Assembly: GCA_018340375.1 (NCBI GenBank)
Contig: JAFFJZ010000081.1
Location: 331,001 to 395,000 of the forward strand
DNA from: Gonatopus flavifemur
Taxonomy: Eukaryota; Arthropoda; Insecta; Hymenoptera; Dryinidae
Direction of reading: 5' to 3'
DNA: 64,000 nucleotides
Position numbers and translations under genes: made by a program. A model generated the notes under the pieces. The model was not told the DNA's origin, searched no databases, and was given only the letters and a program-made list of their open reading frames with translations. Positions 31,846 through 43,330 of the stretch are shown in pieces (within the stretch, counting starts at the first letter, position 1; the number at the start of each line of letters is the position of its first letter).

Positions 31846-34090
31846 GTGTTTGAAAACGATAATATATTGCAAAAAAATTCTCTCATGAAGCGAAGTAATA
31901 GGCGAAGTATTGTTTCTAGTCGAGAACCAGATGTGTCAGACGATGGAGCTGGAAACTTGACAAATAATGATCAACGTAAAATGAAAAAAAGATCAGGATG
32001 TTATGACGATTATTTTGACTGGATCGTTGACGGGCTAGCCAAATATGGGATTCACAAACTTTGCAAGGCACGAAACATTACCAAAAAAGTAGCTACCCCT
32101 AAATCTAACAATCAGGATTAAGAAATCATTTAAATCTGAAACATAACGAGATTTTTTCAACAACACTTTACCAAGAAAGTTTTGGATGAAAATCAACAAT
32201 CTTTGACCCAAGCTTTTCGCAATAGTAAAAAACATCAAGTGAGTTGTCATTGATATCGAAACACTTCAATTTTCATCATGTGGAATGATATGATCCGTTT
32301 GAAATTATATGAGAATACACTGTAAAAAAAATTTGTTGAATTCCAAACAAAAATGCTTGGAAATTTACAAACTTGGTTTGGAAAAATAATTTCCGGACCT
32401 TTTTTGTAAATTGCCGAACAAAAGTTTGTGAATTTTCAAAAATCTTCGTGGAATCACCAAATTTTTTGAATGTTTACAAACTTTTGTTTGGTAATTTACA
32501 AAAAAAGTTTGTGTAAAAAACTGCCAAACTTCTTTGGCAGTTTAAAAGAAGTATATTTTTTACAGTGTAGTACCACGAATCTATTGATCATTTGAGGTTA
32601 AGTGGTAGAAAAAGATTCGCAGTTCCCCAATAAAAATCAGAATTTTTTGAATCGTTTTGGATTCTAGAATGAATGATAAGTTTACAATATCTCTTTTCAA
32701 TGAAATTCTCATATATTGGTTCTTGTTGATGGAATGTTTGTTGACATTCATCGACAAGCATCAGTATATGAGAATTCCATTGACAAGGGGTATTGTAGAA
32801 AAATTCTAAAACTTGACTTAACGGCAGAATGCCCGAAGGGGTCGATTCGACTACTCTGCTTTTTTTCTATATTGCATTGTTTTTCATCTTGTCTCAAGCT
32901 TTGCGGGAAGCGGACCGATATTTCGATCACACCAAGGTGGTCTCAATCCAGTAAGAGCCATGAAAGTGCATTATTTAATGCACAAAATTGAGAATAATGC
33001 AATAGAAAAAAAAACAAAGTAGTCAAATCCACCTACTCGGGCAATCTAGTGTTAATCAAACGTATCATTCATTTTAAAACGATTGAAAAAAATTCTGATT
33101 TTCAACTGGAAAACTCGGTCTTTTCTTCTACAGCTTTACCTTGAAGCATCAATAGATTCGTTCTAATTTCAATTGATTATGAATATTCATGGGAAGGGTT
33201 TATCAACCCGTTGATATAATGAATGAGAATGATGAATTTCTATGTTCCCTGTATCGAGGAATACATTTGATTGAATGTTATTCAAAACTATCATTACAGG
33301 TATGGAATCAAGAAAAGTTTGTCTTAGAATTGGTAGAATGGGTAACAGTTAAATATCTTCCTCTGAGCTTTTTTGGTGATGAGCTGAATCAAGAACTATT
33401 TCATGGAATTAATCCTCAATTAAAACCTCTATGTCGTACATCATTGACAACGGCAGTCTGTGAAACTTACCACAAAGCAAGAGACATCGTAATGAACAAG
33501 TTCAGAAAAAGTACCTCAAGAATATTCTACACAGTCGATGGTTGGACCTCAATTCGCACAAACTCGTATTATGGTATTACTGGTCATTTTCTTGATGAAA
33601 ATTGGTAGATGTATTCATTGGCAATTGATTTTATTCCATGTCAAGGGCTGCATGCTGGTGTTGACATTGCTCAATTTCTTGTTAATTCTCTTTGCGAAGT
33701 AGGGCTGCAAAACAGCATTCAAGGTATTACCGTGGATAATGCCTCGGTGAATCGAGTCTTCATTGAAAAAGTCGAAGAAAAATTAAAAGAGAAGGATATT
33801 GACTTCCAAGCTGATTCACAGCATTTCCATTGTTTTCCGCACATTTTAAATTTAGCCACACAAGATGTCCTCAAAGAATTACACGTTGATGAAGTGCCAG
33901 ACAAAGATCGTATTATGATTAATACGACGAAGGCAATGAGGAAGAAACTGTTGATGATGATCGGGGTCAAAATGAGAAACTTTTACCACTAGTTGAACTA
34001 CGGAATATTTGCAAAAAGTTGAAAAAATCTCCGCAAATAAGCAAAAAACTTGAAAGTTATTGTAACGTTCATGAAGAAAAAAAGATTCAC
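31846..34090 (+). pseudogene. BED/hAT transposase, broken
   Basis: The frame at 31846-32121 encodes a BED-finger-like N-terminus (YDDYFDWIVDGLAKYGIHKLC), with its second cysteine pair and histidines degraded and further text running to about 32240. A 250-bp MITE then interrupts at 32318. The frame at 33189-33608 encodes the hAT catalytic start (FYTVDGWTSIRTNSYYGITGHF). An in-frame TAG at 33606-33608 separates it from 33609-33992, which carries GITVDNASVN and HCFPHILNLATQD. A shifted frame with ELRNICKKLKKSPQ continues to about 34090. The order fits one hAT transposase cut off before LDPRFK and the dimerisation domain. It has lost function. Confidence 0.82.
32318..32567. mobile_element. 250-bp MITE with CACTGTAAAAAA ends, TA target duplication
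   Basis: CACTGTAAAAAA on the left and TTTTTTACAGTG on the right are perfect inverted ends, both flanked by TA. The interior repeats AAATTTACAAACTT-like and TTTGTAAATT-like words many times in both directions. Confidence 0.82.
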
Positions 34091-34112
34091 TTGTCTTTGT
34101 CTTATGCAGTCT

Positions 34113-34201
34113 TTGTCTTAGTTCAATGCAATTTGCTTCGAATCAGACACAGGAAAAAACAAAATTCTTGAATCAAAGCAAATTGCATTGAACTGAGACA
34201 A
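34113..34201. repeat. Hairpin, two 33-bp arms and a 23-nt loop
   Basis: Arms 34113-34145 and 34169-34201 pair at about 30 of 33 positions around GTTCAATGCAATTTGC. The geometry resembles a pre-miRNA but could equally be a tiny transposon remnant. Confidence 0.6.
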
Positions 34202-34289
34202 TCCGTGTTTCATATATAACGAAAACAATATTTTCTTGATACAAGATAGTTTTTTTTTCTGTGTAGGTACGTACGTGCGTATGTGTGTG

Positions 34290-34930
34290 CAGATTTTGCG
34301 ATCGGGGATATCTTCCGTTCCTTTCATCCGATTGTCATGAAATTCCAACTACGGCTGGATGTAATGTTGATAGTGGTCCCATACAAGTTTCAACCTGATT
34401 CTTACAGAAGGATGGGTGGGGTGGGGAGAAATGACATAAAAAATGGGGATTTTGCAACCACGCGAATCCCCGGGTCTATCATCCGACTGCAACGGAACTC
34501 ATACATCGGTTTAGTTATCACTTGATAGTGGTCCCACATGAGTTTCACCCTAATCGGTTGAAAATTGTGGGAAATTTTTTTTGCGATCTGTGTTTTTGGC
34601 AATGTTTTGAAAGCATGCCTTCCCTATGTTCGTATCATCCGAATGCCTTGGAACTTGGAACATATTCATTTCACGAGGCGTTCGTTATACGTTTTAAATT
34701 CCAAGCAAATCGGAATTGAGAGGAGAAAATGGTAAGCACTAAGCTTCGAAACAACATTTGAAAATCCCAAAAATGCCAATATCATGGGGATATCTTTCGT
34801 TTCTATCATCCGATCTTTACGGAATTTGTATTACAGTTTTATGCAGTGTCGATAGTGCTTCCGTATGAGTTTCAACTTGATCCTTACAGAAAAATGGGAG
34901 AGAGAGAGGAAACATGATATAAAAAATTGT
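34290..34930 (+). repeat. Diverged tandem repeat, units of about 150-200 bp
   Basis: The phrases 'TTTTGCGA(C/T)CGGG', 'TATCATCCGA', 'GATAGTGGTCCCA', 'GAGTTTCAAC' and 'CTTACAGAA' recur in the same order at about 34297, 34445, 34580 and 34780. The stretch also opens frames that are not protein-like. Confidence 0.6.
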
Positions 34931-35694
34931 GATTTTGCGACCGGGCATGTTCTCGCTTCGTGATTTTTCTTCAATTGTTCGATATATATGCTATACTGAT
35001 TTTTCGATGCGTGTTACTTGGACAGAAACGAGGGAGATTCGTGCCTATCAAAGAGGACCAATCGGAACAATCAATCAATGTCATGCAGAACATCGAATTT
35101 TCCCAGAAAATCACGTTCCTGTAACTCCAAAGTTACAGTTCCTCACTCATTAAATTTTTACTCGTGAAAAAATTAACGCCAAACTAACTAGAAGTTCATA
35201 AACAACTCTGATCATTTTTGCAGCAGTCCAAATAAAATTGTATAGAATTCCTGTTTTTTAATGAAGCTGACATGCGTAAGTGGAAAAAATGTGACCTAAG
35301 GCATTCGCGATACACGGTGTCTGAGCCAAATGACAACTAATTTCCAAATTAATCCTTCATCTGTAAACCAGGGCATTTCGTGTCCTGGTCGAAACGATTT
35401 TTGTGAGATATTTTCAGATTTTTATCAATTTTTTAAACAAAAACATGAAAATATCCCGTATTCAACAATGATTTAATCGATATGTTGATTTGGAGGTTAT
35501 CAACTGCAGAACGAAGTTTTGCAGACTTTTTTAATAATCTCAAGTTAGTCAAACGACGGCTGGAGACAGATGCTCTTGGTTCATGCCGGACGGATACAAA
35601 AAAAACGTTTTTCCCACACCTGAACGGAAAGTTGATGTTTTCTGACCTATTTTTAGGGGAGAAAGTGCTGAATTCCAAGCGAATGTGTCACAGC
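34931..35694. other. Intergenic, no gene recognised
   Basis: No supported feature was seen here. Confidence 0.4.
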
Positions 35695-35800
35695 GGGAGG
35701 AAAATATTTTCCGCCCGCTCGCAGTGGGAGGAAAGTACTTTCTGCCCGCTCGCAACGGGAGGAAAGTACTTTCTGCCCGCTTGCAGCGGGAGGAAAATAC
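35695..35800 (+). repeat. 31-bp tandem repeat, 3.4 copies
   Basis: GGGAGGAAAGTACTTTCTGC units start at 35695, 35726, 35757 and 35788, an exact 31-bp period. GAAAGTACTTTC inside each is a perfect palindrome, and the GC content is well above the surroundings. Confidence 0.9.
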
Positions 35801-37849
35801 AAACTATCTTTTCGTTCTGAAATATGCATATGAATATTTTATATGCAATTAAACAGATGATTTTCACTTTCCTTGCAGTTGTGGGAAAAAATAGTATGTG
35901 CACCTCGGGAAGAAGTGGGAAATTTCCACTCGTGTGATTGTCTCCCTCGCCTTCGGCTCGGGAAGACAAACTTCACACTTGTCGGGAATTTCCCACTTTC
36001 CCCCCTTGATGAACAATATACTATTACAGACGGGCGATTGAACTTACACATATACATTTTTCTAAAGACCAAAGGGAAAGAATTTTATGATGATACCGAA
36101 GGGTTATACTTTGATACTATTTCATGTATTTTTCGATTCCTAATTGTTCACTGGTCAAATAAAATAAGGAATGAAAAATGGCCCAAGGCTGCCAACTCTC
36201 CCCTACATTCATAACATCCCTTCATTCTGGAATAATGATTGGTAAACAAACGATTTTGATGGCATTACATATCTGCTAGACCCTCAAGAAAATCGATTAT
36301 ACACGAGAACCCATTTATAAAATTCACGTGGTGTTACTAGCGAGGCTTATTCAAAGGAATATGAAACAGAATGAGAAGAACCAACAGACGGAACAATGAG
36401 AGATATAGCAAACATCGCGTAACTTATTGACAGCTTGGAATATGAATTTGATTTGAATTCTGATTCGGTTCATCTCCATCTTTCAAAATCTCTCAGAGCT
36501 TAGACATTTCTAAGGTTTCTCCAATAATGAATTGAAGAGTTCAATCGATGCATACATGTTTGCAGTTCAAGAAATCAATATTGAACCCAGTGTTCTATTT
36601 GAAATTTAGGGAAGATATGATGTTGAACATAACTTTGTGAAGAAGTTCTCACCGAGAAAAGCCTGTGAACTTATTGTATGCAGACGATAAAAAAAGTCCA
36701 GTACTTGTGATGAAATTGTGGATTTCCACCTTGATGCAAATGAAGCATGCAATTAAGGGTGCAAATGAAGCGTGCATCATGAGTGACTACATGATTCAAA
36801 CACTTTGAGTGCATTGAAATGAAACACTTGAATTTGCAGTGTTTAAATTGAGAAATTCGCTTCTTCGGATTATCACTGTTTTCTAGCCCTGAACATTCAT
36901 AAAAGATGCCTGGGAAATGAAAGAGCCTCACTCAAACAGTACTCCCAGCATCAAAAAACATCCTGCATTACATAAATTCTCTCGAAAATCCCTCATTACC
37001 TGATATCAAAATACTGTTAGATAGGAAAAATCGAAATAATTGATCAATCCATAATCCGTAACAAACGATGACACGACTCTCGAAGCTCGTTAAGAATTTT
37101 TCAATGAAACAGATGACCAATGGTAAGAATAATTGTAGAGAAAAGTACCACTCGAATATGCTGCAACGTGTGCACTCGTCCATAATTACGCTCTCGCAAC
37201 TTTATAGACGTACTTACCACGAGAGGTTGGATTATGAGCGAAGGAAGCTGCACACCTACGTTAATGCTTCCCCACATTCGTAAAGATGTCGGAATGAGGA
37301 TGATACTCTCATGAATGTACACGTATTCAGTTACGCTCAGTAGAACTTTCGAAAATTTATTCTACGTGTAAGCAGAAATGTGGAATAAAATGAGTTATTT
37401 CAATTTTTGAAAAAGAAATCATAAATACATCATTTAAATAACCTCGATACTTGTATTTTCATTTCATTTCAGTTTCCTACTCCCTTGGTACAAATATATT
37501 CCCGAGATTTTATCTCAATGATTTTCTCTTTCTGGTTGTCGTTTTACGATTTCCAACTGGATTTTCATACTGCCGTACAGTTCCCACCCTTATATGCATG
37601 TAAATAAGTGTATATATATACGCGTATACATACCTTCATCAATCTTTATTCAACTTCTGTCTTCCGCGATTCCGCAATCCACATATCTTGTATTTGAAAG
37701 GGTAAGCGATAAACGTATAGCAATGTACAGAAATTGTTGATGGAGTTATGACGATGTTCAGATGTATCTGATATGAAATTTTCTTCCGTATTGAACTTAA
37801 TTTTCTTAACCTGAACCCCTTAGGTCTTATCTCCCCGGAAAAAATAATT
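35801..37849. other. Intergenic, no gene recognised
   Basis: A CCTCGCCTTCGGCTCGGG hairpin-like GC patch lies near 35944. The frame at 37068-37283 has no recognisable domain. Confidence 0.4.
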
Positions 37850-38350
37850 CATATATGGTTGTATATGAGCGTATATGAATCATATATGAAATACATTTGA
37901 ACATACATAAACATATATGAGATCATATATGGGCATATATGAATTTTGGCCGTATATGATCATGTATGAATGAGACTGGACATGGCCATATGTGATCATA
38001 TTCAATCTAGTGTTCACTAAACATCGATGGCACATCGATGTGTCATCCAATAAACGGGTATCGATGTTTGACATCGCGAACATCGATGCTGCTAGAACCT
38101 GATTGGTTGTTATTTTACCAATAAAAATTTTGGAATCTAGCGCCATTTCAAATTCAGCATAATCCCATTCAATTGTTCTTATTTTATGTCTTGATGTTTC
38201 AATGTTTCTTACAAAAAACACTGGAACATCAACCAGGTCGATGTTACATCGTTAAACGATGTGAAACATCGATGTCAGGCGATGTTATTATCGTCGATGT
38301 TTAGTGAACACTAATTCAATCATACATTATCATATACATCCATATATGGA
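37850..38350. repeat. CATATATG-rich repeat, split by a hAT-type MITE
   Basis: Dense CATATATG/GTATATGA words cover 37850-38007 and resume at 38322-38350, interrupted by a separate element at 38008-38313. Confidence 0.6.
38008..38313. mobile_element. 306-bp hAT-type MITE with perfect 8-bp target duplication
   Basis: TAGTGTTCACTAAACATCGA and its inverted copy form the ends. ATTCAATC flanks both sides (38000-38007 and 38314-38321). The interior is rich in ACATCGATG palindromes. It carries no transposase. Confidence 0.88.
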
Positions 38351-40089
38351 CAAACAAATGTCCTAATTGTTTATGGAACATGATGAAAACCCACACGGAA
38401 AAAAAGTAGTCAACTTCACCAGAACTGTGGTTCATTTTACCTAAAATATCCATAAAATCCGGGACTATCAAACTGAATAGTAACTCTTACCACTTCAGCC
38501 AAGTTGTTCATTTGTTTAAGAGTTACCACACATGTTTGTAAATGAGGTTCCTATTGAATGCTTTCCTAACTCTCTGTTCAAGACGAAGTGTATAAAAAAC
38601 ATCTAGTAAGATTCACCAATGCCTCTTATATACAATGTTCAATAAAGTCATAAAACATATTACCATCATACATCTTTTCCCAAAATCAATTGTTAGATTT
38701 ATCAAAAGTATTTAATAAAAAAGAATATGTATATTGAATTGAAAAAAATTTTGAATATCGGAGTATTAAAAATCATTTCACTAAATTATTCTCAAGATTT
38801 CTGATGATGCTGATCAGCATCATCATTAAATCAGGAAGTGAATTTTGCACCGACGGGGATTCGAACCTACCTACCTACCTAGGCGACCAAAGCCTAACCT
38901 GCTACCGTTTGAGCCACACAATGATACAGTAACGAGTGACCATAGAACTGAAACATAATCATCGACATCACGTGGTCAGAAGTCAGGGACGGACGTTGAG
39001 ACTGAATATGGTCCATATTCATATATTATATTTCCACGTGATTTTATTGAACGCTGTATCGCTTTTAATACTGGAATTTTTTGTTTTTTTCATTACTACT
39101 TTAAAATTCATATAATTCATTTAAATCCATCGACTCACCCGTATACAAATTTTCCCTGTTCATTTCTACGAGCTTGCAAAATTTGCATATTGTTTTTTCA
39201 TGTTTTGAGGGAAAAATAGAAAAAAGGACAAGGAAATTTTGCGAGGGCGAGAAAAACTTCCCTAAGGAGCACCCAGATAGCAAAAGTTTCAAAAAATAGA
39301 TCTCATTGGATTCTTTCGGAACTACAAAATGAATCACTAAAATGTTAGCAGAATAGAGTTTTTGGAAAATTAAAATCGCCTTTTGTCATACTATATATTG
39401 TATTGTGAAACCGTCATTGAGACTAAAAAATGTTGCATCCAATGGTATCTATAAAATATATATCTTAGGTCAATGGAATTTAACTTTGATGGATGAAATG
39501 ATTTTTGACTTTCTGAAAGACTCAATGCATTCAAGAATCATTTCATTCATTGAAATGATATCTAATCAATTCATAAAATGTGTTTATGGACGCCATTAGA
39601 TGAAAGGGTTTTCTTGTCTCAATGATTCTTTTCTCTCAGTACAGTTTCAATTATTTCATATGTTAACACAGGAGATAATTTCAGATCATCGATGGATTCC
39701 ATATGTATGTGGAACCATTATAATGGTTTTGTTGCTTTAGACATGGAAAAAAAAACTTATAAAGAGTAAACAGTTTTCATTGTGAGTTTATAATAATATA
39801 TTTATTGAAATGAGTCATGATTATTACTCAACATATATTAAATAGCATGAATACAAAATGATTATTGTGAATTGATAATAATCTGAGTAAAAATCACAAG
39901 TACAATTTTTTCACGTGTGCGTCGTTTTTCATGAAGATCGAATGTGATCAACCGCGTGACTGTATTCAACTGTCATTTTCGGTTGTATTACGCGAGGTTT
40001 GATTTCATATTTCGATTCGTGGATATGAAACAAACGATGGGTAGTGTATACATAAGCATGAAGTCTTCTCTACTACAATACAAAATATA
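38351..40089. other. Intergenic; one CACGG-type end, no gene recognised
   Basis: CACACGGAAAAAAAGTAG at about 38393 resembles the ends of the CACGG elements, but I found no matching right end. Open frames at 39101 and 39405 show no domain. Confidence 0.4.
38847..38920 (-). repeat. tRNA-like sequence (SINE head or pseudo-tRNA)
   Basis: On the minus strand TGGCTCAAACGG is an A-box-like word (38905-38916), and GGTTCGAATCC is a perfect B box (38857-38867). A run of TAGG units replaces the normal variable and T-stem region, and the acceptor strands do not pair. Confidence 0.5.
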
Positions 40090-40158
40090 CCAGGTGTGTA
40101 AGTATGAAACCGGAATTTGCCCATAGGTGGCGCTAGATGTCGATGCAGTAACCGACAC

Positions 40159-41406
40159 CCCCAATAAAAATATTTCTCTTCAAAACTTCAACAATTTCTC
40201 TGCAAAACCTCATTATCGCAATTCTTGGAGAAAGAAAGAATTTTTTCAACAGATTCATCTTCCAAAACTCTGTGAAATTCTGCATATTTCTGAAAATTTC
40301 TATTGCCAGTAAAGGTTTCTCTGTACATTTCCAACTTATTGGTCAAAGTTGTTTTGTTGAGAAATGTTGAATTTTCTCAAGATTTTTCGACTTGATAAAT
40401 GGTGGAAACATTTGATGAGGAAAGGAATTTTCTCCACGAATTGTGACATTCCTCTGCAAACTACATTTGCAGAAAAAAATTTGAATTTTCTCTTTATTTG
40501 TCTATTCCAAGAATATTACGGCTTGTGGCAAAGAGTTGAGTTTTCTATACAATTTCATAGATTTTTCTCAAATCGCAGTTGCGGAGATAAAGTGAATTTT
40601 TTCAAATTTTTCAATCGACTCAAAACAACTTGAGTAAAATTCACTAGTAGGCCTCGAAAAAACCTCTCTCCCACGACCCACTCATTTTTCCTTTCGGAGG
40701 ATTCTGAATCGATTGGTCTATATCTTACAGGGACGAACTTTCAAAATTTTCTATCGATTTGACTCAGCACTTGGAAAAATTTACAAGTTGAGGTCAAAAA
40801 AATCCCTTCTCCCACGACCTATTCATTTTTCGTTTCAGAAGATTCTGGTCTATACCTCACGAAAACGGATTTTTCAAAATTTTCCATTGCGATGATTCCC
40901 ATAAGTGGTACTTTAAGATTACTGTAGTCATCTCGGAGATCCGCTGATGTGATAGAGGCTTTGCTTCTCACTCGCAGGACCCGGGTTCAATCCTCACTGA
41001 GGAAAGTTCCCAAAAATGGACATTTCAATGTGATGTCTCTTCCGTAATGTCATTCAAGTCGAACTGGAAGGAGATTTGTAGAGATAAACTCTGAACAAAA
41101 ATTTTTTTCTCAAGCAAAAGTGAGTAGATAAAACAGAGATTTGTAGAGTAATGCAGGAATATGCAGAGAAGTATTCAATGTAATATGGAGATTTGACGAG
41201 TTTTGTACGAATTTTGTGGAGAATTCATAAAATATTATGAAGATTGGAAGAATTATGTACAATTTTGCAGAGTAATGCAGAAATTTGTAGAGTAATATTT
41301 ATGGTTAAAAATTCTGCAAATTTCTCAAAGCGTCCGAAATCTGACAGTTATGTAGAAAAGTCTGAAGAGTTTTGAAGAATTTTGAAGAGAAATATTTTTA
41401 TTGGGG
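40159..41406. mobile_element. Nested TIR element with CCCCAATAAAAATATTTC ends
   Basis: The first 27 bases, beginning CCCCAATAAAAATATTTC, are inverted exactly at 41380-41406, flanked by ACA on both sides if one extra C is allowed. There is no transposase. It contains a tRNA-derived unit at 40935-41001. Confidence 0.75.
40935..41001 (+). repeat. tRNA-derived SINE-like segment, copy 2
   Basis: Closely matches 27307-27373, with the B-box-like GGGTTCAATCC at 40983-40993. Confidence 0.5.
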
Positions 41407-41511
41407 ACATCACGTCAGCGGTGTCTTGTTATTGTATTGATATCCGACAAAGATTTCCAACTCACAATAACACGAGTTTCATTCAGTAGCATTAGTTTAT
41501 TAGAGATAAAC

Positions 41512-42487
41512 ATGTCGAGTTTTGTGACAACGAATTACGATTTGCGGACAGCACTACTTTTCTGTTTTCATCTGAAAAAAACCGCAGCCGAATCGCATCG
41601 AATGCTTGTGGAGGCGTTTGGTGAGCATGCTCTCGGTAAAACACAGTGTTTCGAGTGGTTCAAACGGTTCAAGAGTGGCGATTTTGACGTCAGAAACGAA
41701 GAACGTGGAAGACCACCGAAAAAGTTTGAAGACGCTGACCTGCAAGCCTTGTTGGACGAAGACGACGCTCAAACACAACAAAAACTGGCGGATCAGTTAA
41801 AGGTGACCCGAGAAGCCATCTCGCTTCGAAAGACAACAGAAAAACCGCAAAACATCATGCGAAATGCTGCTCGCCAGGTTCCAAAGAAAGTCATTTCTCC
41901 ATCGAATTATGACTGGCGATGAAATGTGGATATATTTCGATAATCCTAAGCACAAAAAGTCATGGGTTACTCCGGGTGAACCATCAACATCGACGGCAAG
42001 ACCAAACCGCTACGGACGAAAGACAATGCCGTGTGTTTGGTGGGATCAGAAGGGCGTAATCTACTACGAGCTGCTGAAACCTGGGGAAACTGTCGATACT
42101 CAACGCTACCGACAACAAATGATCGAGTTGGATCGATTTTTGCGTGAAAAACGACCAGAATACCAACAAAGACAACACAAGGTGATTTCGCTGCATGACA
42201 ATGCACCAGCACACAAAGCAAAACAGGTCCAGGAAACGATAGAGTCGTTCCGTTAGGAGATTCTTCAGCACGCGCCTTACTCACCAGACCTTGCCCCATC
42301 CAATTACCACCTATTTGCATCGATGGGACACGCACTGGCTGAGCAGCGCTTTACTTCTTACGAAGATGTACGGAAATGGCTCGATGACTGGTTTGCCTCA
42401 AAAGAGCAACAGTTCTTCTGACGCGGAATCCACAAATTGCCAGAAAGATGGAAAAAATGTATAGATAGCGACGGACAATACTTTGAA
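41512..42487 (+). pseudogene. Mariner transposase with deletion, stops and a lost catalytic residue
   Basis: From the ATG at 41512 the frame encodes the mauritiana-type N-terminus (CFHLKKTAAESHRMLVEAFG) up to REAISLR. About 30 residues of the linker are then deleted and the frame shifts. It continues at 41864 with LHRIMTGDEMWIYFDNP and ISLHDNAPAHKAK. It then has an in-frame TAG at 42254-42256, a TGA near 42420, and the text SPDLAPSNYHLF, where the third catalytic aspartate is replaced by asparagine. It ends at TAA 42485-42487. It is clearly inactive and older than the other two mariners in the window. Confidence 0.92.
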
Positions 42488-42596
42488 TAAGTTACTTTGC
42501 ATCATATCATTACAATGAACGAGTTTTTTTCCATACAAACTCCGGTTTCATACACAAGTTACACATGTTGGTGTTGGATATTTAACAGAAAATTCA

Positions 42597-43330
42597 TCCC
42601 TAGTAAAAATGACCCCTATATAAACCCCTATACAGGGTGACCCAAGTCGGATAGATTATATTTGGGGAGCGTGTTCTGTAGCCAAAATGCAACAACTTTT
42701 GTGTTTGGCAAAATTTTTTTTTGAGGCTTAGTTTTCGAAATATAAGCATTTTTAGATTCTTTTTCAAATCCAAATCACTCAAAAGCACGAGATGCTACGT
42801 ACTTGAGGTTGGGACCATTGGCTGAGGTGGAAAACGGCGGATGTCTGGAAAAAAATTTCAACTATCCCATCAGTGTTTGTTCCGGAGCTATAGCGATTTG
42901 AAATTTTTGAGCTTCTAGCCAATCACCGTTCAGCAACTTAAAATCTTTATAGCTCCGGAACAAACAATGATAGGATAGTTAAATTTTTTCTCCAGAGATC
43001 CGCCGTTTTCCAACTTAGCCAATGGTCCCAACCTCAAGTACGTAGCATATCGTGCTTTCGAGTGATTTGGATTTGAAAAAAAAATCTAAAAATGCTTATA
43101 TCTCGAAAACTAAGCCTCAAAAAAAAGTTTGCCAAATACAAAAGTTGTTGCATTTTGGCTGCAAAATATGCTCCCCAAACATAATCTATCCGATTTGGGT
43201 CACCCTGTATAAAACATATATGATCTTAGCCATATATGTCCCCTATTGAAGATGAACTCACATATTCTTCTATATATTCATCCAAACACATTCCTATATG
43301 AATTCAGATATTTTTTTACACACCCACATA
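42597..43330. repeat. CATATATG-rich repeat hosting a foldback element
   Basis: CCCTAGTAAAAATGACC at 42598 resembles the left edge of the copy at 52138. CATATATG words resume after the foldback, to about 43330. Confidence 0.5.
42633..43207. mobile_element. Foldback element, CAGGGTG family, TA target duplication
   Basis: A 575-bp near-perfect palindrome running from CAGGGTGACCCAAGTCGG to its inverse, flanked by TA. It is related in sequence to the broken copy at 9764-10222. The frames in its two arms are mirror images and not genes. Confidence 0.9.

Larger units (their letters stand above)
31034..34090 (+). mobile_element. hAT-like transposon, 3' end missing
   Basis: TAGGGTTGCCGCGATACG at the left is a hAT-type end followed by a dense array of CGATAC/CGATAAT subterminal words (31040-31230). 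Transposase pieces follow at 31846-34090. The 3' half of the transposase and the right TIR are absent. Confidence 0.6.
40090..42575 (+). mobile_element. Dead mauritiana-type mariner split by another element
   Basis: The left end CCAGGTGTGTAAGTATGAAACCGG follows TA. The right end near 42540-42575 is the same word inverted but with small insertions, so the exact right edge is approximate. The 1248-bp insert at 40159-41406 separates the left TIR from the transposase. Confidence 0.75.

Noticed and set aside
38847..38920. Functional tRNA on the minus strand
   Set aside because: A and B boxes are good, but the acceptor strands do not pair and a TAGG repeat replaces part of the body.
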